Shown here: positions 23,002 through 32,316 of the stretch, in pieces
Layout of the letters: each line of letters begins with the position of its first letter
Position numbering within the stretch: position 1 is the stretch's first letter
From: an uncultured Bacilli bacterium
Lineage (GTDB): Bacteria; Bacillota_I; Bacilli_A; RF39; UBA660
Assembly: GCA_910587065.1 (NCBI GenBank)
Contig: CAJUMA010000010.1
Location: forward strand, 1-43,818
DNA: 43,818 nt
Direction of reading: 5' to 3'
Notes under the pieces: generated by a model
What the model saw: the letters and a program-made list of their open reading frames with translations, nothing else
The model's database searches: none
What the model was told of the DNA's origin: nothing
Translations under genes and position numbers: made by a program

Positions 23002-25027
23002 TATTACTTTCCTCTAGTTCTTTATTTTCGCGCATTTGAATACTTGCTTCATTAAATGCATCATCTACTAGTTTAGTATCATCTTCAATCATTGAAAATC
23101 CCATTGCAACACCATTTTCATATGGTAATTTTTTAAATTCCTTAACTAGTTTCTTCATATATGTTAATATCTGCTTTTCAGAATAACCAATTAAATAAAC
23201 TAAAAATTCATTTCCATCAGTTCGCATTATCTCCGAATTATCTAACTGAGTTTTAATTAAGACATTTGCCACTGCTTGAATTTGTTTATCTCCCTCTTCG
23301 TGACCCAATGTATCATTTAGCTCTTTTACTCTATTAATATCCATAACGATACACGTTTGAGGGTAAATTGTATTTTTATTCCATACAGGAAGTTTTTCAT
23401 TATAATAATTTCTATTTTTAAGAGATGTTAGCAAATCAATATATTTTAATCTGTCTTCCTTTTTAACTTTAGTGTTTAATTTAACTTCTTTTTTATTCTT
23501 AGTTACAAATACAAAAAGAAGTATTGCAATTATAGTAGAGACTAAGATAACCTTTGCAACCATACCAACAATATATCCCATTCTTTCAACTTGGTTATAG
23601 GTTGTAATACCATTTCTTAGTAAATCAAGGGGATCAATTGTTTTAGTATATGAACTAAATAATTTATAAAACGTATCTGTATCATTAGCATACCTGAATA
23701 CATAATTATTATCTTCAACATTTCCTTTGAAACGAACTGAATAGTTATCAGTAATTTTACTTATATGATAATCAAATTTATACTCATCAACTAATATAAT
23801 ATGTGGTTTTTTTACAAGTTTTTTTAAGTCACTACTGCGATCATAAGTAATAATATTTATTCCTTCAATATCTTTTACGTAATTATAAATAAAAGAATTC
23901 TTAAGTACATAAACGTCACGATTGGCAAGGCCATTTATATTAGTCATACTTAAATCTATTGAATTATCTGCAACGACATAAAAACTTATATTTTTTAATG
24001 CTCCACAGTCAATATAATTAGTAATAATATCATAATAATTATAATAAAGATCAATGTTACCCTTTATCGCTGATGCAGCAAGTTCATTTGATGTTTTATA
24101 TTTTTTATAAGTAAATTCCACTCCTGAAAAATTCGAAAAATTATGCAAATACTGTGCTGTGATTCCACCATATTGACTACTAGCAAGAACTTCATATGGT
24201 CGATATTCTGCAAAACCATATCTATAAACTTTATTAGTTAAAGTATCTTCCTCTGCTTCTGATATATTTAAACAATCAATAAATAATTGATAATTATTTT
24301 TGTTATAAGATTTATCATAACTCGTATTTAAAAAAGTATTAAATTCTTTTCTAAATATTGAATTAAGTATTTCATTATCACTTAATTCAAAATAATAGTA
24401 TTTATTTAAATCCGATATATGCGAAAGTACATTTATATTATTAGCAACTAATTCATCTTTATATTCATTCAAGGGAACCAAAGCATAGGCTACTTTTCCG
24501 GTATTTAAAGCATCTGTTAGACTTTGATAAGTATCATGTCCAACAAACTTATCAGGCAAACAATCAAAATAAGCAGCCACTTGTTCTAAAGTACTATTAA
24601 CAACTGCAACACCTAACTCAGGAATAATTGATGTATCATTAATTATTCCAGTACTTTTACTAACTAAAACAAAATGATCTTTAAATAATTGTAAAGCATC
24701 TCTTTCATAATTATTAGTAATTTGAAAACGATATCCCGTATTAACAGAAAGATAAGAGACCATGTTAGTATTAATCTTTAAGTTTGCATCATCCTGTAAA
24801 AATTTTATAAAATCAAAAAATACACCTTCCCCAGATGTACCAAAAACAGGAATATCATTGGGAACAGCAACACTAACTAAATTAGCATTATTATTATCAA
24901 TCCACTTTTTCTCGCTAATAGATAAAGTGTTTTCATCAACCATAGCATTGTAAATTGCAAAACCTATTACAAAAGACACAAATATTAATAAAACACTTGC
25001 TATAATTATATTTCTCTTCTTTTTCAC
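22994..25027 (-). CDS. Membrane sensor with two solute-binding domains and a divergent GGDEF domain
   Basis: This 677-residue protein starts at GTG (25027), with AGGTG upstream. After an N-terminal membrane helix (about 6-27) come two successive solute-binding (SBP_bac_3-like) domains (about 45-265 and 268-470), a second membrane helix (about 485-510) and a C-terminal GGDEF domain (about 528-665). That domain keeps the metal/nucleotide segment VMDINRVKELNDTLGHEEGD but has DGNEF (604-608) where active diguanylate cyclases have GGDEF. It may have weak, altered or no cyclic di-GMP synthesis. It probably reads an external solute. It is middle gene of a three-gene operon, 11 bases after a small anchored protein. 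Confidence 0.83.
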   Translation of the reverse strand: MKKKRNIIIASVLLIFVSFVIGFAIYNAMVDENTLSISEKKWIDNNNANLVSVAVPNDIPVFGTSGEGVFFDFIKFLQDDANLKINTNMVSYLSVNTGYRFQITNNYERDALQLFKDHFVLVSKSTGIINDTSIIPELGVAVVNSTLEQVAAYFDCLPDKFVGHDTYQSLTDALNTGKVAYALVPLNEYKDELVANNINVLSHISDLNKYYYFELSDNEILNSIFRKEFNTFLNTSYDKSYNKNNYQLFIDCLNISEAEEDTLTNKVYRYGFAEYRPYEVLASSQYGGITAQYLHNFSNFSGVEFTYKKYKTSNELAASAIKGNIDLYYNYYDIITNYIDCGALKNISFYVVADNSIDLSMTNINGLANRDVYVLKNSFIYNYVKDIEGINIITYDRSSDLKKLVKKPHIILVDEYKFDYHISKITDNYSVRFKGNVEDNNYVFRYANDTDTFYKLFSSYTKTIDPLDLLRNGITTYNQVERMGYIVGMVAKVILVSTIIAILLFVFVTKNKKEVKLNTKVKKEDRLKYIDLLTSLKNRNYYNEKLPVWNKNTIYPQTCIVMDINRVKELNDTLGHEEGDKQIQAVANVLIKTQLDNSEIMRTDGNEFLVYLIGYSEKQILTYMKKLVKEFKKLPYENGVAMGFSMIEDDTKLVDDAFNEASIQMRENKELEESNND

Positions 25028-25037
25028 GAGTTTTCAC

Positions 25038-25532
25038 CTATTTCTTAGTTTGTTCTGTGGTCGTCTCGATGTCATAAGTATAATTTGTCCATACAATAAC
25101 AGTATTACCTGAGTTTTTCGCTCCAAGGTATGGATTTAGTCCCTCTCTAGTAAACATAAATTGAATATCATAAAATCCTCTGTTTGCTTCTGAAATATTA
25201 TCTAAGCTTGTTGTCGCGATTGTTTGTATTTGTTCATTTTTCATTGTTTCTGCGACTTTTACATCCAAATAAATTATTTTTCCTTGAAGTCTTACACTAA
25301 CTTCCATAACACCTTCTTGAGACTTATAGAAATTTTCTAAATCGGTTAATGAATTTCCTAGATCATACTTTTCAATATTTTCAAGTCTACTGCCATAAGA
25401 ATCAGTAAACATTTGATTAAAGAAATATACAACAACTGATACTCCCATAACTAAAATACATAAAATGGAAATAATCATTAATATGCAATAAATTCTATTA
25501 TTTTTATAAAACTTTCTTAATTTTTTGAACAT
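25038..25532 (-). CDS. Membrane-anchored protein of unknown function
   Basis: This protein has 164 residues from the ATG at 25532, with GAGGTG upstream. A basic N-terminus (FKKLRKFYKNNRIY) leads into one transmembrane helix (about 17-40), then an extracytoplasmic domain of about 120 residues ending in a threonine-rich tail. No family was recognised. It is the first gene of the operon with the GGDEF-like sensor and YihY, so a part in that signalling path is possible. Confidence 0.65.
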   Translation of the reverse strand: MFKKLRKFYKNNRIYCILMIISILCILVMGVSVVVYFFNQMFTDSYGSRLENIEKYDLGNSLTDLENFYKSQEGVMEVSVRLQGKIIYLDVKVAETMKNEQIQTIATTSLDNISEANRGFYDIQFMFTREGLNPYLGAKNSGNTVIVWTNYTYDIETTTEQTKK

Positions 25533-25560
25533 AATTTTATTCACCTCAAATTGTAACATA

Positions 25561-25589
25561 ATTATACTACATTATATTCTATTTATCAA
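25561..25589 (-). promoter_or_regulatory. Promoter of the sensor/YihY operon
   Basis: TTGATA and TATAAT are separated by 17 bases, 28 bases before the start codon. A second TATAAT overlaps the spacer. Confidence 0.75.
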
Positions 25590-25616
25590 TTTATATTTAT
25601 GGAGAAAAAGGAGACA

Positions 25617-26651
25617 TTAAAGTGTTAAAATAAAGTCATCGTAATCTATTTCATATTTCTTTGAAGCTAAATGAAATAAATCTTCCAAAGCCTTGATACG
25701 CTCATCAACATCAACTCTCTTAAGAGCGTCTTTAAATAGATTATCATACTCAAAATATGTTTCGCCTTTATGAATTAATTTAATAATTGAGTTAATTCTT
25801 TCTAAAGCTAAATAATATAAAGAATCAGAACAAGGTGTACCCTTTAATAAATTATCTTCAGCTGCAATTACCAAATGATTTGCACTAACAAGTATTTTTT
25901 TTATAGAGCTATCACTTTCATATTCTGATTCAACAAAAACGGAGTCTTTTATATTTGTACCAATTAGATACTTAAGAAGTTTTAATAACTTGCTTTTTCG
26001 TTCAGTTAGAGAAGATGCAACTAAAGATTCTAAATATAAATCAATAAAACTTTGACCTGGAAGTTTAACCATATATTTTTCGAAAGCGTACTCTTGGTTA
26101 GTATATAATTTATATGCTTTATAATCAGAAATATACGAGGCACACAGTTTAACACTAATTACTTTTCTTAACATTTCAAGTGCTGTAAAATATGTATAAT
26201 TATCATTTTGATTACTATCTAAAAAATTCTCACACTTTTCTACAGCTAAACTTGCAGCAGCTGAATTAATTGTTCTTTTAAATCTCATCCTAGTTTTCTC
26301 TCTAAATAAAAAATCTTCTAAATATTCATAGGTTTGTTCATTATTAATTAAAACTTTACCATTTCGTAAAACAGATTCAACATATTGGTTACCATTTGCT
26401 CTTTCATAAATAATATGATTTTTTACTTCATCTAATGTTAATGCATAAATATCCAAATTTTTCCCTTCAACTAATCTAGCGACACGATAACTTTGTAGTC
26501 CATTTATTATAACTAATATATCAACATCACTTTTGTCATCAGAAGTATTATAAGCTTCACTACCATATGCAATAAAGCATAGAATACGAGAATCTTTTCT
26601 CAAATCTTCCATTTCAATAAAGTGTTCAAAAATATCCGTATTTCTTTCCAT
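25617..26651 (-). CDS. Nucleotidyltransferase-domain protein
   Basis: This protein has 344 residues from the ATG at 26651, with GGAGGT upstream. The N-terminal 110 residues form a polymerase-beta-type nucleotidyltransferase with IAYGSEAYNTSDDKSDVDIL (GS at 30-31, D42 and D44 as metal ligands). The rest is helical, with repeated segments similar to HEPN- or kanamycin-nucleotidyltransferase-type C-terminal domains. Such proteins add nucleotides to small molecules, tRNA or proteins; the target is unknown. It may be a standalone enzyme rather than half of a MNT/HEPN toxin pair, since no HEPN partner is adjacent. Confidence 0.75.
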   Translation of the reverse strand: MERNTDIFEHFIEMEDLRKDSRILCFIAYGSEAYNTSDDKSDVDILVIINGLQSYRVARLVEGKNLDIYALTLDEVKNHIIYERANGNQYVESVLRNGKVLINNEQTYEYLEDFLFREKTRMRFKRTINSAAASLAVEKCENFLDSNQNDNYTYFTALEMLRKVISVKLCASYISDYKAYKLYTNQEYAFEKYMVKLPGQSFIDLYLESLVASSLTERKSKLLKLLKYLIGTNIKDSVFVESEYESDSSIKKILVSANHLVIAAEDNLLKGTPCSDSLYYLALERINSIIKLIHKGETYFEYDNLFKDALKRVDVDERIKALEDLFHLASKKYEIDYDDFILTL

Positions 26652-26723
26652 AGCTACCTCCAAATACAAGTAGCATTATCATAACACAAAATTAGAAAAA
26701 AGATTGTATTTTTTTGTTCTTAC

Positions 26724-26754
26724 AAAAAAAGAAGACAATAGTTCTATTATCCTC
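26724..26754 (-). terminator. Terminator after the VRPVI-type pseudogene
   Basis: An 11-bp stem with two G-T pairs (GAGGATAATAG / CTATTGTCTTC) is followed by seven T residues. It insulates the nucleotidyltransferase gene from upstream transcription. Confidence 0.8.
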
Positions 26755-26794
26755 TACTAGATTACCTAGAATATATATTTAAATGATAACACAA

Positions 26795-27069
26795 CTAAAA
26801 AAGTGATTTGCTTATTGCAATGACAGGACGAACACCTATACCATAATTAGTTGTCGCACCTTGTGGAGATATATTTGACCATCTTATTACATAAACAAAT
26901 TCTTGTTCAGGGTCATCATAGGAGGATGAACTACTTGATGTACAGCTATTCCCAACATATAAGTTATATTGAGCTATAGCACTAACCTTATCTCCTTCTA
27001 TATCATAGACATAAAATGATTCTGTTCCTAAAGTAATTAATTATCTTTATCTTCTGTTATTTCAACAAG
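26795..27069 (-). pseudogene. Remnant of a secreted-type protein gene with GVRPVI C-terminus
   Basis: A frame from 27031 to 26795 encodes LGTESFYVYDIEGDKVS, AQYNLYVGN, a serine run and the C-terminus TTNYGIGVRPVIAIS. This ending is common in secreted, repeat-bearing proteins of gut Firmicutes. There is no start codon or ribosome site in that frame. Just upstream, a short stretch in another frame (LVEITEDKDN) precedes a stop and looks like the adjoining part. It is best read as the 3' end of a decayed gene, with its terminator kept. Confidence 0.6.
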
Positions 27070-27104
27070 TACTATGTTTTGCAATAAGAGGTTTGTTGTA
27101 ACAA

Positions 27105-27139
27105 GAAAAAAGATTATTAAAATTACTTCAATAATCTTT
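27105..27139 (-). terminator. ligA terminator
   Basis: The stem AAGATTATT / AATAATCTT with a 12-base loop is followed by a T-run. It starts at the ligA stop codon. Confidence 0.85.
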
Positions 27140-29121
27140 TACAAATAACTATTTAATACGTTTAAAAATTCTTCTTCATTCCAAATATCTATTCCGAGAG
27201 TCTCTGCTTTAGTAAGTTTTGAACCAGCATCATGTCCTGCTATTACAACATTAGTCTTTTTCGATACAGAGCCTGAACAATTTCCACCTAATGACTCAAT
27301 TTTTTCTTTTGCATCATCTCTCGTAATAGAATCAAGTGTGCCTGTTAAAACAAAGGTCTTACCAGTAAATGCCGTTTCTTCATCTGATTCAGTTCCTAAA
27401 TATTTCATATTTAAACCAAGCTCTTTTAGTTCATTAATTATACTAACGTTATTTTCATTTTGGAAATAAAGATAAACACTTTTAGCAATTACATCACCAA
27501 TATCTCGTATTCTATTTAATTCCTCTTCTGAAGCTTTCATTAAGTAATCCATGCTCTTATATTCTTTAGCAAGAATCTTGGCAGTTTTCTTTCCAACATA
27601 CCTTATACCTAAGGCAAATAATAATTTTTCTAAAGAATTATTTTTGCTTTCCTCAATTGCCTTAGTTAAATTTTTAATAGATTTTTCCCCAAACCCTTCA
27701 AGCAATTTTAAATCCTCAAAATGTTCATTTAAGTGATAAATATCAGAAACTTTCTTTATATAGCCTAAATTAAAGAAATCCTCAACTATGGCGTCTCCTA
27801 AACCAGCTATATTCATCGTGTCCCTTGAAACAAAGTGAATTAAATTCTCAATATCCTTTTTAGAACAATCTTTATTAATACAATAATATGATGCATCAAT
27901 TTTCTTTAAACTACTTCCACAGATTGGACACTCCTTCGTAAACACAAAAGGTTTAGAATGTTCATCTCGCATTTCCATAACAACATTTTCAACACGAGGA
28001 ATTACATCCCCTGCTTTTATAATGCGAACAACATCGCCTATTCTTATATCTTTAGTAACACAGTACTCTTCATTATGTAATGTTGCTTTACTAATTAAAG
28101 AACCCATTACCATAACGGGTTCCAAAATTGCATTTGGTGTAACTTGCCCTGTTCTTCCAACTGTAAACTTAATATCATTTAGTTTAGTCTGAACAATTTT
28201 CGCTGGAAATTTATAAGCACATGCCCATTTTGGATATCTAATTGTATTACCCATTATTTCATGATCATGTAAATCATCTAATTTAATAACCACTCCATCA
28301 ATATCATATGGAAGACTTTCCCTCATCTCACCCTTCGCATGAATAAACTGCATTACTTCATCAATTGAATTTACTAATTTATTATTTGGATTTGTTCTAA
28401 AACCAAGTTCCTTCATAAATTCTAAAGATTCATGATGCGTTTTAATCCCATAATCTTCAGGATCAGGTAAATGATAAATCCAGACTTCCAAATTACGTTT
28501 AGCAGCAACGCTAGAATCAAGTTGTCTTACAGAACCTGCTGCTGCATTACGACAATTTTTAAGTAATGGTTCACCACTCTCTTTTCTTTCCTCATTTAAT
28601 AGTTCCAATGTCTTTTTGCTCATATATATTTCTCCACGGACTTCTATATCAATAGGTTTATTTAACTTTAAAGGGACTTGTTTAATCGTCTTAACATTGT
28701 GAGTTATATCTTCACCCACAACACCATCACCTCTAGTTGCACCAGAGACTAAAAGACCATTTTTGTATTTTAAAGAAACAGAAAGTCCATCAATCTTAAG
28801 TTCACATACGTATTTGGGATTAATACCTTCCTTACGTATACGATTATCAAATTCATATATTTCATCTTCATTAAAAACATCTGCTAAACTCATCATTGGT
28901 ATATTATGAGTAACTTTCTCAAATTTATCTAAAACAATACCACCAATTTTTTGCGTTGGAGAATCTTCTCTAACCCAATCTGGATGTTCTCCTTCAATTT
29001 TATATAATTCTCTTAAGTAATTATCATATTCTGCATCAGTTAAAGTCTCAGGATTATCAAGTATATGATATTCATAATTTGCCTTCGTAATTAACTCTAC
29101 AAGCTCATTGTATCTATCCAC
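27139..29121 (-). CDS. ligA: NAD-dependent DNA ligase LigA
   Basis: The likely start is GTG at 29121, 7 bases after AGGTG, giving 660 residues. An in-frame GTG at 29130 is possible but lies in the ribosome site. Domains in order: Ia (about 1-65), adenylation domain with the nucleophile lysine in CELKIDG (about residue 109), OB fold, a four-cysteine zinc finger (CPICG and CINKDC near 400-420), helix-hairpin-helix repeats, and a C-terminal BRCT domain (about 585-660). It seals nicks in replication and repair. It is downstream of pcrA, as in many Firmicutes, with a sugar nucleotidyltransferase gene between. Confidence 0.97.
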   Translation of the reverse strand: MDRYNELVELITKANYEYHILDNPETLTDAEYDNYLRELYKIEGEHPDWVREDSPTQKIGGIVLDKFEKVTHNIPMMSLADVFNEDEIYEFDNRIRKEGINPKYVCELKIDGLSVSLKYKNGLLVSGATRGDGVVGEDITHNVKTIKQVPLKLNKPIDIEVRGEIYMSKKTLELLNEERKESGEPLLKNCRNAAAGSVRQLDSSVAAKRNLEVWIYHLPDPEDYGIKTHHESLEFMKELGFRTNPNNKLVNSIDEVMQFIHAKGEMRESLPYDIDGVVIKLDDLHDHEIMGNTIRYPKWACAYKFPAKIVQTKLNDIKFTVGRTGQVTPNAILEPVMVMGSLISKATLHNEEYCVTKDIRIGDVVRIIKAGDVIPRVENVVMEMRDEHSKPFVFTKECPICGSSLKKIDASYYCINKDCSKKDIENLIHFVSRDTMNIAGLGDAIVEDFFNLGYIKKVSDIYHLNEHFEDLKLLEGFGEKSIKNLTKAIEESKNNSLEKLLFALGIRYVGKKTAKILAKEYKSMDYLMKASEEELNRIRDIGDVIAKSVYLYFQNENNVSIINELKELGLNMKYLGTESDEETAFTGKTFVLTGTLDSITRDDAKEKIESLGGNCSGSVSKKTNVVIAGHDAGSKLTKAETLGIDIWNEEEFLNVLNSYL

Positions 29122-29138
29122 ATTAATCACCTATATAT

Positions 29139-29147
29139 ATTATACCA
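29139..29147 (-). promoter_or_regulatory. Extended -10 promoter of ligA
   Basis: TGGTATAAT on the minus strand is a perfect extended -10 box. It lies about 18-20 bases before the start codon and after the terminator of the upstream gene. Confidence 0.6.
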
Positions 29148-29169
29148 AAAATTCAAGTTTTACTCACTA

Positions 29170-29198
29170 AGAAAAAAACAAGAAAAAATCTTGTTCTT
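29170..29198 (-). terminator. Terminator after the sugar nucleotidyltransferase gene
   Basis: The stem AACAAGA / TCTTGTT with a T-rich loop is followed by seven T residues. Confidence 0.85.
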
Positions 29199-29199
29199 A

Positions 29200-30093
29200 T
29201 TAATTCCATAAATTACTTGGATAAACGCCGCTCTCTATTTCAGAAAGAATAAAATTCTGCAATGCTTCTTTATCTTCTTTATAAGTCATTCCCATCCAAT
29301 GAGCAGAAGTTGGAACTACTCTTATTGTTTTACCACTCTCAATATCTTCATCCATAATATCAGGTAAAAGCATTTCATAATCAAGTAAATTATCTTGATT
29401 ATTTTTAAATGCATCAAACATATCATTACCAATAGTTTTTAATATATCTTTCGTAAAACCATTCATTAACATTGATACTGGTTGATCTAATCCAACAGTG
29501 AATGGTTCTTTTGAAGTATCAAGTGGACTACATTTAACTTTATCACCATCTTGAATACATGAACATTCTACAATGCTTTTTACAATGCCATTATCATGTA
29601 AAATTACTCCTCTTTTTACAGCTCCGTTAACACTCAATGTATCACCTAATTTATAACCAGGGATTATATAATCATTTGTATCTAAATTATCTGATAAAAC
29701 CTTAAATGCATCATCACCATAAAAATCATCAGCAGTAATTACACCAAAATTACCGTTTATAAAATCTCTTGCAGCATAAACAGCATGTGCTGTTCCCCAT
29801 GGTTTTTTTCTTCCTTCAGGCACAGTAAAACCTTCTGGTATATCTTCTAACTTTTGAAAAGCATATTCTACTTTTATCTTATTCTCTATGCGACTCCCTA
29901 TTGTTTCTTTAAATACATCATAGTTTTCTTCTTTAATAATAAATACTATTTTATTAAACCCATAACGTATAGCAGAATAAATTGAGTAATCAATAATAAA
30001 TTCTCCATTTGGACCAACAGGTTCAATTTGTTTCATTCCACCAAACCGGCTTCCCATTCCAGCAGCAAGTATAACTAATGTCTTTTCTTCCAT
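29200..30093 (-). CDS. NDP-sugar nucleotidyltransferase-like protein
   Basis: This protein has 297 residues from the ATG at 30093, with GAGGTG upstream. The N-terminus has the signature LAAGMGSRFGGMKQIEPVGPNGE, matching glucose-1-phosphate nucleotidyltransferase-type enzymes; WGTAHAV and TADDFYG further along match the sugar-nucleotide transferase fold. The exact sugar is unknown. No sugar pathway genes are adjacent. It is a monocistronic unit between pcrA and ligA, with a TATAAT at 30119-30124 next to the pcrA terminator. Confidence 0.85.
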   Translation of the reverse strand: MEEKTLVILAAGMGSRFGGMKQIEPVGPNGEFIIDYSIYSAIRYGFNKIVFIIKEENYDVFKETIGSRIENKIKVEYAFQKLEDIPEGFTVPEGRKKPWGTAHAVYAARDFINGNFGVITADDFYGDDAFKVLSDNLDTNDYIIPGYKLGDTLSVNGAVKRGVILHDNGIVKSIVECSCIQDGDKVKCSPLDTSKEPFTVGLDQPVSMLMNGFTKDILKTIGNDMFDAFKNNQDNLLDYEMLLPDIMDEDIESGKTIRVVPTSAHWMGMTYKEDKEALQNFILSEIESGVYPSNLWN

Positions 30094-30129
30094 AAAACAC
30101 ACCTCTTTCATTAATAAAATTATAACATA

Positions 30130-30156
30130 CAAAAAGGAATTTAATCTTCCTTTTTA
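30130..30156 (-). terminator. pcrA terminator
   Basis: The stem AAAAGGAA / TTCCTTTT with a 7-base loop runs into T residues. It spans the last pcrA codon and stop. Confidence 0.85.
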
Positions 30157-32232
30157 TATCTTTTTAATACTTTTGTGATTTTTCATCAGTTTTTTTATTC
30201 CTGATTTAAAAGCAACATCAATTAAAGTGCCATCTACTTTAACAACGACTCCTAAGCCTAGAGACTCATGATCAATTTTATCTCCCACGACTATATCATT
30301 ATTACTACCCTCTACATACATACTTTTTGATTCTATTCTTTCATCATCTTTAATTGTATCTCCTCTATCAATCAATTCTTCATCTATTTCTTTTATGAAT
30401 CTTGATGGAGGGTTAACAGTATCTTTTCCATAAAGCATTCTTCTTTTAGCATTAGTTAAATACAGTTTTTCTTTTGCTCTTGTTATACCCACATAACAAA
30501 GTCTTCTTTCCTCTTCAAGTCCATCACTTTCCATAATTGAATTGGCATGAGGGAATATTCCTTCTTCCATACCAACTAAGAAAACAATAGTAAATTCAAG
30601 TCCCTTAGCAGAATGAATTGTCATCAAAGTTACTTCCTCGCCATACTCTTTATGTTGACTTATATCAGCAATCAAACTAATCTCTTCAAGAAAATCACCT
30701 AAAGAAACATTGCCCTCTCTTTCTTCAAAGTTTGAAGTGATTGATTTAAATTCCATTAAGTTTTCTAATCTTAATTCATTTTCTAAACTCATGTCAGAAG
30801 ACAGTTCGTCCTTAATTCCTGTTTTAACTAAAATCTTATCAATCAAATCAGTTAAACTCGAGTTTTCAACATCATTTCTTAAATCCTCAATTAAATACTT
30901 AAACTCCAGTTCCTTTTTTGTACTTAAATTATCATACATTGAATTACCATTAATTAAAGCTAAATTTTCTAAGTTTTTAATAGCAGCTTCACCGATACCT
31001 CTTTTGGGAACATTTATAACTCTTGTTAAACTGACCGCATCACTTGGATTATATAAAAGTCTTAAGTAGGCGATTAAATCTTTAATCTCTTTACGGTTAT
31101 AAAAGTAATATCCTCCAACAACTTTACAAGCTATACCCTTATTTAAAAGTCCTTCTTCAAATACACGACTTTGTCCATTAGTACGATAAAGGATTGCAAT
31201 ATCACTTCTTTTATATCCATCCTTTAATAAATTTTCAATCTCACTTAAAACTACTGTAACCTCATGTTTTTCATCATAACTTCTAATATATTTAACCTTA
31301 ACCCCATCACCTTTTTCACTCCAAAGTTTTAAGTCCTTTCTTTGGGTATTATTTCGTATGACACAGTTAGCAGCGTTTAATATATTATTTGTACTTCGAT
31401 AATTTTCTTCAAGTTTAATTGAAATACACTCGGGATAATCTTTTTCAAAATTAATAATATTTTTATAATCAGCTTGTCTAAAAGCATAAATACTTTGATT
31501 CATATCTCCTACAACAAAAATATTACGCATTTTAGATGCAAGTAACTTACAAAGTTTATATTGAACAGGATTAGTATCTTGATACTCATCAACAAGTATA
31601 TAAGGATAGTGATCTTGGTACCTTTCTAATATATCTCCACGATCCATGAATAAAACTACTGGCATGACTAATAAATCATCAAAATCGATAACGTTACTTT
31701 CTTTTAATTTATCTTGATACTTATGATAAATATCAACACATAAAGAATCAAACTGTGTATTAAATACTCGACCCATTTCTGCATCACTTAAAAGTTCATT
31801 TTTAATTAAAGATATTTTATTTCTTATCGCATATGGACTAAACTTTTTCGGATCAATATTATTATTTTTCAATATTTTTTTAATGATAGACAATGAATCA
31901 TCGCCATCTATTATTGTAAAGTTCCTAGCTAATCCACACTCACGATAATTCTCTCTTATAACCTTTAAACCAAAAGAATGAAATGTCCCAATAAAAGAAT
32001 ATATATATCCATATAAATTATTAACTCTTTCACGCATTTCTTTAGCAGCTTTATTTGTAAATGTTATTGCTAGAATATTTGTATCTTTTACTCCATTTTC
32101 AATTAAATTAATAATACGACTAGTTAAGACTTTCGTTTTTCCTGATCCTGCTCCAGCCATAACCAAGCAAGGTCCATCAATGTGATTAACCGCCTCCAGT
32201 TGTTGTTCATTTAGTGTACTTTTATAATCCAT
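30154..32232 (-). CDS. pcrA: ATP-dependent DNA helicase PcrA/UvrD
   Basis: This protein has 692 residues from the ATG at 32232, with AAGGA upstream. It is a superfamily 1A helicase: Walker A AGAGSGKT (about 28-35), motif Ia FTNKAAKEMRERV, motif II VDEYQDTN, motif III GDMNQSIYAFRQAD, motif IV region EENYRSTNNIL, motif V TIHSAKGLEF and motif VI YVGITRAKEKL. The C-terminus ends with the short tudor-like segment (GDKIDHESLGLGVVVKVDG). It unwinds 3' to 5' in repair and removes RecA and RNA polymerase. It is slightly shorter than Bacillus PcrA (about 740). Confidence 0.96.
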   Translation of the reverse strand: MDYKSTLNEQQLEAVNHIDGPCLVMAGAGSGKTKVLTSRIINLIENGVKDTNILAITFTNKAAKEMRERVNNLYGYIYSFIGTFHSFGLKVIRENYRECGLARNFTIIDGDDSLSIIKKILKNNNIDPKKFSPYAIRNKISLIKNELLSDAEMGRVFNTQFDSLCVDIYHKYQDKLKESNVIDFDDLLVMPVVLFMDRGDILERYQDHYPYILVDEYQDTNPVQYKLCKLLASKMRNIFVVGDMNQSIYAFRQADYKNIINFEKDYPECISIKLEENYRSTNNILNAANCVIRNNTQRKDLKLWSEKGDGVKVKYIRSYDEKHEVTVVLSEIENLLKDGYKRSDIAILYRTNGQSRVFEEGLLNKGIACKVVGGYYFYNRKEIKDLIAYLRLLYNPSDAVSLTRVINVPKRGIGEAAIKNLENLALINGNSMYDNLSTKKELEFKYLIEDLRNDVENSSLTDLIDKILVKTGIKDELSSDMSLENELRLENLMEFKSITSNFEEREGNVSLGDFLEEISLIADISQHKEYGEEVTLMTIHSAKGLEFTIVFLVGMEEGIFPHANSIMESDGLEEERRLCYVGITRAKEKLYLTNAKRRMLYGKDTVNPPSRFIKEIDEELIDRGDTIKDDERIESKSMYVEGSNNDIVVGDKIDHESLGLGVVVKVDGTLIDVAFKSGIKKLMKNHKSIKKI

Positions 32233-32256
32233 TAATACCAATCCTTCACTTAGTAA

Positions 32257-32286
32257 ATTATATCACACAAACAATTGTTCACACAA
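32257..32286 (-). promoter_or_regulatory. Promoter of pcrA
   Basis: TTGTGT and TATAAT are separated by 18 bases, about 25 bases before the start codon. It sits immediately after the terminator of the upstream unit. Confidence 0.5.
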
Positions 32287-32316
32287 GAAAAAAGGAGAAT
32301 AATATTTCTATTCTCT
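32286..32316 (-). terminator. Terminator after the frameshifted gene
   Basis: The stem GAGAATA / TATTCTC with a 7-base loop is followed by CTTTTTTC. It starts at the stop codon of the upstream gene. Confidence 0.85.

Noticed and set aside
25617..26651. MNT/HEPN toxin-antitoxin pair
   Set aside because: The nucleotidyltransferase is a single 344-residue protein; no separate HEPN gene lies next to it.
30710..31069. Plus-strand open frame inside pcrA
   Set aside because: It is a shadow of the helicase gene with no ribosome site or recognisable domain.
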